Positions 56,606 through 64,000 of a stretch of DNA of 64,000 nt are shown here, piece by piece; positions within the stretch are counted from its first letter, which is position 1; every line of letters starts with the position of its first letter. The position numbers and the translations under genes are program-made. This DNA comes from Heligmosomoides polygyrus polygyrus (lineage: Eukaryota; Nematoda; Chromadorea; Rhabditida; Heligmosomidae): assembly GCA_947396885.1 (NCBI GenBank), contig OX377205.1:70590969-70654968 (forward strand), in the 5' to 3' direction. The notes beneath the pieces were generated by a model. That model saw nothing but the letters and a program-made list of their open reading frames with translations. It was not told the DNA's origin and did no database searches.

Positions 56606-57234
56606 CTAATCACGAGTGTAACAAAAATAGTAGAGTATAAACAGAAACACCTGCAGCACTTGCTGGATATGCGAATGGTGCGATCTCTTCACGCAATGTA
56701 CCCAAAACTTTCCTTGTTCTGCACTTCAAAATAGGCTTAAAACCATTTGTGAGGATAAAGCAATAAGAATTTGTAAAAATTCAAATCCTGCGTGCACTTT
56801 TTTGGGACTGCAATTGTAAAAAAGTCAACTTAAGTTGTTTTTGAATCGAAAGCTTGCTTTTCTCATACAGTGTCCAGCGTAGTTTTGAAGACAGCATTTT
56901 TAACTTCAAAGATCTTCAGTTTGATGACAAAAGCGCCCTGTTTCGGTAAGAATCGAATATATCATAAACAAATACGAGTCCTTCTGCAAACTATTACATT
57001 GCTAAATCTTAGCGATACATATAATCATCCACGTTATTTCCGCATCATATGGTTTTCATGTAAACAATGCGCCTGCCAAGAGAACTTTTAAACAAAACGT
57101 GATATTTTCTTGAGAGTAAAGGATAGAAAGGAATGAAAACATTAGTCAAGCCACATGGGATGCGTCATGAATTCGTGTCCTGCACGTTACTGAGAATAGG
57201 TTCTGAGCACCTACTTGGTTTACGGAATGTGTAG
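56606..57234. other. Possible upstream part of the 56.4-kb gene
   Basis: Minus-strand open segments near 56650-56730 with a TGCAG acceptor could be an exon, but no phase choice joins it cleanly to 56605. Confidence 0.25.
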
Positions 57235-57505
57235 ACGCGCACTAGGATTAGGTGCTGGCTGCCGCGCGCATCCGGTATCGAGGATCTTGATTTTTTCGCC
57301 TAGGCCATCAAAGTTTCCATCGTCAGTGGTATCAGATTCAGCTGGAAAGGATAAAACACTGACTTTTCCTTCGATTGATCATCGTAGGTCACCGCATAAG
57401 TTGAATACACGTACGTACTGCCTCCGTGATACACAGTAGAATTATGCTGCGTGGCGCGTCCCAGGATGAGATGGATTAGCCGATCTTTTACCTTGCTTCT
57501 TATTT
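57235..57505 (+). repeat. tRNA-derived SINE, family A, diverged copy
   Basis: Head GCGCACTAGGATTAGGTGCTGG, body AGCTGGAAAGGATAAAACACTG, end GGATTAGCCGATCTTTTACC. A worn copy immediately before the RTE element. Confidence 0.5.
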
Positions 57506-57649
57506 TTTTATCTTTATTTGATCTACAGGGACGTCACATAACAATTCCAATAAAGTTTGGTGACCTTGTCAAGAGAAATGTTTCAATCGCATTCTTCTTC
57601 TTCTTCTTCTTCTTCTTCTTCTTCTTCTTCTTCTTCTTCTTCTTCTTCT

Positions 57650-58246
57650 TCAGCGTTTGTCCCGCATCGTAGCGGGGTCCGCTATTCTGGTGTTATGACG
57701 CCACCTTTCCCGATCCAGCGCTACATCAGGGTAAACACCAGTAATCATCAAGTCCGCAGGTAACGTATCTAACCAGCGCTGCTTCGGACGCCCTCTAGGC
57801 CGCTTTCCAAATACCTCGAAGTTAAGGCCTATCTTGCGGACGCTGCCTTCCTTTCTACGCAGAACGTGGCCGTACCATCGCAAGCGAGCTTCGCGCATCT
57901 TGTCAGCTATCGGCGCGACACCGAACTTCTGCCGAATAGCATCGTTTCGGATGCGGTCCATGCGCGTAACTCCTGCCGTCCAGCGCAGCATCTTCGTCTC
58001 CATGACGCTGAGGCGCGTTTCAACTTCCTTAGTCGCAGGCCAACACTCAGCGCCGTATATTGCTACTGGCCGCACGACGGCTCTGTAAATCTTCGACTTC
58101 AGGTGCTCTGGGATCTTCCTATCGCAGAGCACGCCAGTCAACGAGCGCCACTTGGACCAAGCTGCACTCACGCGTGAATTCACTTCAATCATCAGTTTGC
58201 CGTCAGACGTGACTGCTGATCCCAGGTACTTAAAGACCGAAGTGGT
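57650..58246 (-). pseudogene. RTE C-terminal region
   Basis: Continuation after the last frameshift: TSVFKYLGSA, VSAAWSKWRSLTGVLCDRK, VVRPVAIYGAECWP, RLSVMETKMLRWTAGVTR, RLRWYGHVLRR and RPKQRWLDTL, ending DKR-TGA just before the (GAA)n tail. It is about 85 percent alike to the copy at 60928-61588 by eye. Confidence 0.85.
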
Positions 58247-58249
58247 GGG

Positions 58250-59860
58250 AGCTCGACGCCGTTAACCTTGATGAAGCTGGACTCAGTAACGTCCGTCGTT
58301 AGATATTCGGTCTTCTTCACGTTCAATTTGAGTCCAAACCGCTCCAAGCGATCACACCAAGCTTGCACCTCTCGCTCGAGTTCATCTTTATCTTCGCTAG
58401 CGAGCATTGCGTCATCAGCATAAAGCAACACCCAGGGGACGGGCTTCTGAAGATCTCGTGTGATGGCATCCATGACGACAACAAAGAGGAGTGGGGAAAG
58501 CGCAGAACCCTGGTGTACTCCGACAGAGATGGGAAACTCCATCGAGGTCCCAGCAGCAGCTTGAACTCGACTCTTTGGACAAGAGTAGAGAATTCGCACC
58601 CACTTTATGAGCTCTTCAGGAACTCCACGATGTCGCAAGGCGTACCATACCACTTCACGCGGTACGCGGTCAAAGGCTTTCTCTCAGTCGAGGAAGGTGA
58701 TATGCACCGAATTCTGTTTCTCGCGATGCTTCTCTATCAGGAGGCGGGCGGCGTGTATGGCATCAACGGTGTCACAGCCAGCCACGAAGCAGCACTGATT
58801 GCTGGAAAGCTGGACGATGTCCCGAATTCGTCCATCGACAATTCGCTCAAAGATCTTCATGCTGTGCGAAAGCAAGCGAATCGGACGGTAATTGGAGCAG
58901 TCTGCTGGACTGACCTTCTTCTTCCAAATCGGAATCGTCGTACTTTGGCGCCAACACTCAGGCATTTTTTTCTCCGCCACAACCTGATTAAAGAACTTCG
59001 CCAACCACTCAGCAGGGTACCAGTACTTGGACTTCCATAAATCAGCTGCCACGTCATCGGGCCCAGTCGCTTTGCCTGGCCTCATCTTCTTCAAAGCCGC
59101 TTCAATCTCCTTCACGGTGATCTTCTGAACGGGGCCGTGGGTTGGAGCCGTTGAGGGGATGGCTGGATGAGGAAATTCTACCGTAGAGATTTCCTCAAAG
59201 TAATCGCGCCATCGCTTCAATGCCTTCTTGCGGTCCGTGAGAAGATGACCGTTCTCATCATTGATGCCGAAGAACTTCTCGATGTCCTCGGTCTGGCGAT
59301 GGCGATTATTAGCGAGTCGGTACAGATACCGCTCACCATCACGCGACTCGAGCTTCTCGTTGACATCTCCATAATGAGTGGCTTTTGTAACAGCCACGGC
59401 CTTCTTTGCAGCTTTCTTCGCTTCTTGGTACTTCCGCCAGTTATCGGCTGTCTTTTCACCGAGAAACACGTGATAAAGCGACTTCTTCTCTCGAACTTTG
59501 GCTTTCACGTCATCTGTCCACAGCCAGGCCTGCTTGTCGACCTTCCGTCGTCCAGGCTTCGTGATGCCGAGCTCCGACCGTGCAGCGTGACGAATCGCGT
59601 CGGTGGCCTTCTCCCAAGTTTCGTCGACAGTTGTCACTGTCGGCAACCGCACGCAAGAAATCACAGCTGCTTCCTTCTCTTTCATTCGCCACCACTTGAT
59701 TCTTGCTGCACCGCATCGCTCGACCTGCTTCAGCCTCGGAGGGGCGATCTTCAAAGTGCAGTTCAGCGGTCAGTGCTGTGGTTCGACCGTCTCATACGGC
59801 ACGACCTTCGCGTCTGTGACAAGACTTCGGTCTCGATCCTTCACAAGGACAAAGTCTATG
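58250..59860 (-). pseudogene. RTE reverse-transcriptase domain
   Basis: Reads HIDFVLVKDRDRSL after the frameshift, then a TGA at about 59775, then a long frame to 58684 with KMRPGKATGPDDV, IPIWKKK, NYRPIRLLSHSMKIFERIV and FVAGCDTVDAI. A TGA replaces one codon in FLD*EKAFDRVP (about 58676). Motif B/C follow as GVHQGSALSPLLF and LLYADDAMLA, so the catalytic YADD is intact. A frameshift near 58246 leads to the C-terminal part. Confidence 0.85.
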
Positions 59861-60689
59861 TGATTCCTGTGTTCCCGCTATAGAACGAGATGAGGTGGGA
59901 ATCGCGTTTGCGAAATACGGTGTTCACTATGGTGAGGTTGTGCGATTCCGCATATTCAAGGATACTCTCACCATCTGCGTTACGCGACCCGTAGCCGAAC
60001 CCACCATGACAGCCGTACCCGTCTTTCGTAGCACCTACGTGCCCATTAAGGTCACCAGCGACTATGATGACATCTTTCGACGGTACCTCTGCTGTCTTCT
60101 CATCAAGCAGGCTCCAAAACTCTTCCTTGGCTTGACCCGAGCAGCCAGTCTGCGGAGCATACGCAGAGAAGAAGTGATAGAGTCGCTCCTTCGCGGCGAC
60201 AACGATCTTCATCAATCGATCGTCAAAGCGCTCGACGCTTACAATCGAGTCACGAAATCGTTCGGAGACGATTATTCCGACACCGCTGGTGGTCCTGGGA
60301 CTTCCACATAGAACGGCCTTGAAGCCTCGTCCTATGTCCCTTGACTTGCGGCAGGACCACCTCGTCTCCTGCACCGCACAGAAATCAACTCTTCTACGCT
60401 CCAGTGCTTCAACCAACTCGCACGAGCGGCCCGTCAACGTACCCACATTCAGCGTAGCCACGCGGGTCCTGCTTACGTTACGGGACTTTCGGACTAGCTC
60501 AGTTGCCCCCCGATGCCGTCCTCGCACCAGGGACCCTCGCATACTTCTCACACTCGCCGGGCTCTGCGAGTGCGCGTCGGCTCCCGCGGACGCCGTAGCA
60601 CTATCTCGAGAAACTTGACTTATCATACACCATGTGATGTGACATGGGTTTTCGTAGGCCGGCCTGTCACAAGGGCCTGTCGCCTGCAA
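59856..60689 (-). pseudogene. RTE endonuclease domain
   Basis: APE-type endonuclease that nicks target DNA for target-primed reverse transcription. Visible motifs are RVATLNVGTLTGR at the start of the domain, VQETRW, GVGIIVSERFRDS and VAGDLNGHVG, in the normal order. The SHL...S catalytic end is present (RDSHLISFYSG), after which a one-base shift moves the frame to the next segment. The first 60 residues are low in homology and may not be translated. Confidence 0.85.
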
Positions 60690-60841
60690 TCGAATGTCCG
60701 TGATCGGCTTAGCTCGCAGAGCGAACAGTTTCCAGTGGCACCACGTGGAGGAACGGACATCGCCACCAGAAATTTTTCAATCGCATTAAATCACATAATA
60801 AGTACTAGCAAATTTTTAGCACCATTGTTCTTCCAATGATC

Positions 60842-61609
60842 GCGATGGCGAGCGATTTCTTTATCGACTCGCGAAGGTACGCCATCGCCAGACTGAGGAT
60901 GTTGAGAAGTTCTTTGGCCAAGAAGATCGAGTATATGACGACTGATGAAGACGAGTCCAGCTCCATTAAGGTAAATGGCATTGAGCTGCCACGTACTTCG
61001 GTATTCAAGTACTTGGGATCAGCAATCGTGTCCGATGGCGGTTTACTCGTTGAAGCCAACTCACGCGTGAGTGCAGCGTGGTCCAAATGGCGCTCTCTGA
61101 CGGGAGTGCTCTGCGACAAGAAGATACCAGAGCGCCTCAAGTCGAAGATCTACAGAGCAGTCATCCGGCCTGTAGCTATTTACGGAGCTGAGTGCTGGCC
61201 CGTTACCAAAGAAATTGAAAGGCGCCTCAGCGTAATGGAAACGAAGATGCTGCGGTGGACGGCCGGAGTTACGCGTTTGGATCGAGTACGCAACGACTCC
61301 ATACGGCAGAGGTTCGGTGTCACCCCGATATTTGAGAAGATGCGCGAAGCTCGTCTGCGATGGTACGGCCACGTCCTTCGCGCAAAAGGTGACACTGTCC
61401 GAAAGACTGGTCTTAACCTTGATGTGCCCGGTAGGCGGCCACGAGGGCGACCAAAACAGCGTTGGCTTGATACGCTGCATCAGGACTTGAAGATGGCTGG
61501 GTTGCACCCTGATCAGGCATTTGATCGGGAGAAATGGCGCCAACATTCCAGGAAAGCAGACCCCGCAACTAAGCGGGACAAACGCTGAAGAAGAAGAAGA
61601 AGAAGAAGA
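60842..61609 (+). mobile_element. 5'-truncated, internally deleted RTE copy with 15-bp target duplication
   Basis: GTTCTTCCAATGATC flanks it directly (60827-60841 and 61610-61624). The first 85 bp (GCGATGGCGAGCGATTTC to GAAGTTCTTTGG) match the RTE segment for RDGERYLYRLANNRHRQTED; the sequence then jumps about 0.9-1.0 kb to the KKTEYLTTD segment and continues to DKR-TGA and a (GAA)n tail. From 60928 to 61588 the frame is open for about 220 codons (YMTTDEDESSSIKVNG onward), better preserved than the neighbour copy. Confidence 0.85.
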
Positions 61610-61624
61610 GTTCTTCCAATGATC

Positions 61625-62528
61625 ATGCTGATAGCTCCTGTTAGGTAGCAGTGGATTTCTCATCTGAAGCGAACGACTGTCGTCTCCTAGTCCGCGTTGG
61701 AGCACTCCTACTCTGACCGACGAGCTGGAATAAATTCGCAAGTCAGCGAATTTCTTCTAGCTCGTCGCTTATGCATAACGTAGCGTTATGCCGTGTGCAG
61801 TTTCAAAAAATCTGTTCGACGGCTGTTCTCCAGAATGTGGATGAGATGGGGTCTCAGGTCTGAGCAGGAGAGAGTAGTAAGGAACGGCGAATTAGCATAG
61901 GTGGAGCGAGTCCTACGAGATGGATGTGCAGCCACCACTTTCTTTGATGAAAAATTTCTAGCTCAACTATTCCAGAAAGCTCATAATAACGGAGTGTTCA
62001 GGTCTGTTTCCGTGGAACCGACGGTCTGTTGTGTAAAACAATTGTGCACCTTCGATTTTTTAAACGTCTCCTATGGGCAATACATTTTCGCGTAAAAAGG
62101 AAGAGAATCAGTTGGAACAATTCTCGGAAAACCACAAAGATTAAACACCAATTTCCGAAGCGAACCCGTTATTTTGGGACGAAATAAACGTTTCGGTGAA
62201 TGAACGATTCTAACCGTACAAAGAAAGGCTACCAGCTGATCAGCTCAACTTAGGTGCGACAAGGAATTCCTCTGACCTCAGCCTTTTCCGATTTCTTTAC
62301 TTTTCCTATCAGAAGAAGAACCGAGTCACGCAGTATAGAACAGCGAAAAGTCTGGTTTCGCGTTTAAAACGTTATGACGATTAAAATTCAGTGCGAGATG
62401 CTGGTGCCCTAAATGTTGCTCACCACCTGAACTTTTCGCTAGGCCAGAAGTAGGTCGACATAAACTCACTATTCCTGGTGATTTTTAATAGATAGGTCAG
62501 CGATGTCTTCAACTGCGCCTAATCTGGT
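61625..62528. other. Intergenic, no gene recognised
   Basis: A hairpin (AATTCGCAAGTCAGCGAATT) lies near 61733-61752. No exon was supported. Confidence 0.35.
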
Positions 62529-62840
62529 TCATCCTAACCGTCTCATTGGTAATGCGTCGGCGAAAAACAACTGCAAAGTGTTCGTGACAGTAAACTTTCG
62601 ACATAATTCATACAGGCTTGAGCAGACAACCTCATCAGGCCTTCGTGCTTGCCAAGTGTTGAAATCCTTGAGCATCCGAGAAGTTAGAAAGTCTGACCTG
62701 ATTCGTGTTCTAGCAATCGAGAGCCGAGCAATGACCTCTTCTATTAAAGAACGTGCCAGTATACCATCGACAAAATCTACTGGATCGACAACGAGCTCTT
62801 TAGCTAGAATTTTGTGAAACATAAATAGATATACAATTTT
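62529..62840 (-). CDS. Candidate exon, unrecognised
   Basis: A minus-strand frame reads KILAKELVVDPVDFVDGILA, then RSLIEEVIARLSIARTRIRS and ends DALPMRRLG before a stop at 62529. The composition looks like a real helical protein, but the plus strand is also open over nearly the same stretch (62503-62817), which weakens the call. ATTCTAG near 62809 is a possible acceptor. Confidence 0.25.
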   Translation of the reverse strand, partial: KIVYLFMFHKILAKELVVDPVDFVDGILARSLIEEVIARLSIARTRIRSDFLTSRMLKDFNTWQARRPDEVVCSSLYELCRKFTVTNTLQLFFADALPMRRLG

Positions 62841-63383
62841 CTTCCGTATGTTCAGTGATGAAAGGCGAAAATGAAAAGCCCGTCGACGTCTGCATGGAAT
62901 TGGACTGTAATTCCTCAATAGAGCACAGTAGCATAACTTCCTGATGAAGCTATTTATTTTGCGCACTTTCTAAAAGATCCACACCTTTTTAGATGGGTCG
63001 AAAACAGTTGTACACGATAGGATGCATATCCGTAGATTGTTGGTTGGTTTGGGTGCAGCACAGAAACGGCGCCTACGCAGTCATATGGGCACGGTCACTT
63101 TGCTCGATTTAAAGACACTAGTCTCATTAGGCAATATGATGAAGTTGATAGAACTTTAGAAAAGTCTTTTGGATTCCTATTTTCAACATCTGAAAACGAT
63201 GAGTTGTCGGTGTTCATTCCCTCCATTTGTGAAGGGCTCCAACTTCCATGATCAGTTGTTTACTCTGCTCATCCAAAAATTCCGAAAATACTGGTAATTT
63301 CCCGCACCATCTTCGCCCCCGACAATCCTGCCTAGGTTGTGCTAGACGGCCCTTGTGAGTGCCCTCAAGCGACAGCTGTCTAG
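62841..63383. other. Intergenic, no gene recognised
   Basis: No supported feature. Confidence 0.35.
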
Positions 63384-63515
63384 CTATCGGATCTCGGTAC
63401 TCCGACCACCCCGACCGTTGCGGATCCCCTTTCCATTATTCCGAAGGATGTCTGTATCGTCGACAGTTGTCCTGATCAACGACCGCTTTGCCGCGAGCCC
63501 TGCTCTTCAAGCCAA
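63384..63515 (+). CDS. Candidate internal exon, Cys/Pro-rich, unrecognised
   Basis: Acceptor AGCTGTCTAG and donor CAA|GTAAGC bound a frame of exactly 44 codons: LSDLGTPTTPTVADPLSIIP, then a cysteine-rich end with CIVDSC, LCREPC and SSSQ. Six cysteines in 20 residues suggest an extracellular small domain. The third codon positions are GC-rich, as in COPA exons and unlike the surroundings. No other exon of the gene was found in the window. Confidence 0.35.
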
Positions 63516-64000
63516 GTAAGCCCCGTTATCTCTGTGCGCCGACAACGGCGACGGGTGCTTCACATGACACCTTCTGTCGGCACTGACTTTTGCATTCCTT
63601 TCCAACTCCTAATTTTTTAATGTATTCAGAGGTTGAAGTGTTTCCTAAAAGTGTTTGTTCCATCATTCTTCATTGTCTCTCTCTATAGCTCCCTCACCAG
63701 GAGGCAAATTCATTCCAGGTTGCTGAAACTCTAGTGCGTCCAAGTTGTTCCTTAAACAGCCTTCAGCTGCATATAAAAAATGTTAAAAACCTTAGGCAGC
63801 TTCTGTTTTAGAGGAAACGTTCAGCTAACGAAAATGCTGCTAATGCAAGCAAGTTTTTGCCGCGTAGTTGACTCATGGTCAGATAGTGGTGATAAGAAGT
63901 GAGCATTAAAATTGGATGCATTGTTTTTTTTTCTAGAGACCATATCCGAGGAATAGTCACCTTTTGAAGAGCATTTCAAAATGTGCAGTAACGGCTAATT
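63516..64000. other. Right end of window, no gene recognised
   Basis: Possibly the following intron of the candidate exon at 63384. Nothing else was seen. Confidence 0.3.

Larger units (their letters stand above)
57594..60774 (-). mobile_element. RTE-type LINE, near full length (3.2 kb)
   Basis: TTTCAATCGCATT flanks it directly (57581-57593 and 60775-60787), a 13-bp target duplication. On the minus strand it runs from the 5' end at 60774 through an AP endonuclease, a reverse transcriptase and a C-terminal part to a (GAA)n tail (57594-57653). RTE elements typically end in such short tandem repeats and encode one joined protein. The frame is broken at about 59863, 59775 (TGA), 58676 (TGA) and 58246, so it is dead. 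A 3' relative lies at 60842. Confidence 0.9.

Noticed and set aside
57451..57672. Frame with a long Phe or Ser run
   Set aside because: It is the (TTC)n strand of the RTE tail.
58363..60311. Long plus-strand frames over the RTE element
   Set aside because: They are antisense shadows of the endonuclease-reverse transcriptase on the minus strand.
61061..61741. 226-codon minus-strand frame over the second RTE copy
   Set aside because: Antisense shadow of the C-terminal RTE segment on the plus strand.
1..64000. CRISPR array, operon-like prokaryotic genes, rRNA genes
   Set aside because: Nothing of the kind is present; gene structure is eukaryotic with spliceosomal introns.

Overview
The window is nuclear DNA of a eukaryote, most likely a strongylid (hookworm-like, clade V) nematode. 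The evidence is a multi-exon gene whose introns mostly end in TTTCAG-type acceptors, many introns of 40-120 bp mixed with kilobase-sized ones, an RTE-type LINE ending in a short tandem repeat, mariner and Tc1-like elements, and about ten copies of a tRNA-derived SINE. The species is an inference; no rRNA or species marker is present.

Positions 1-18,400 hold one host gene that I could resolve completely. It encodes the coatomer alpha subunit (alpha-COP, COPA), on the minus strand, with 29 exons between 18370 (ATG) and 1005 (end of TAG). The joined exons give 3723 nt, that is 1240 residues plus stop, and every exon junction keeps phase. Its large introns are full of repeats: a foldback with inward-facing tRNA-like heads (5328-5844), a SINE and a LINE remnant (8866-9790), GC-rich hairpins (12690-13200), and a second foldback with a perfect 161-bp inverted repeat that runs into a 200-N assembly gap (13534-14885).

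Positions 18,400-64,000 are mainly repeats and transposons, with only weak candidates for further genes. I could define several elements by their target-site duplications: a Tc1-type foldback (29211-30960, TA), a hAT-type composite foldback (31194-33804, 8 bp), a mariner (37766-39032, TA), a second mariner with G-run ends (39212-40119, TA), a hAT-type element (41330-42945, 8 bp), a 196-bp MITE (44983-45178, 8 bp), a full-length RTE LINE (57594-60774, 13 bp) and an internally deleted RTE copy beside it (60842-61609, 15 bp). Two related palindromes lie at 50385-51065 and 53697-54465. All transposase and reverse-transcriptase frames seen are broken.

Candidate host exons that I cannot name lie at 36972-37430, 43538-43801, 46088-46498, 47694-48322, 55122-55393, 56359-56605, 62529-62840 and 63384-63515. 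The most unusual theme is that three different foldbacks carry tRNA-like (box A/box B) units in their arms, pointing toward the centre.
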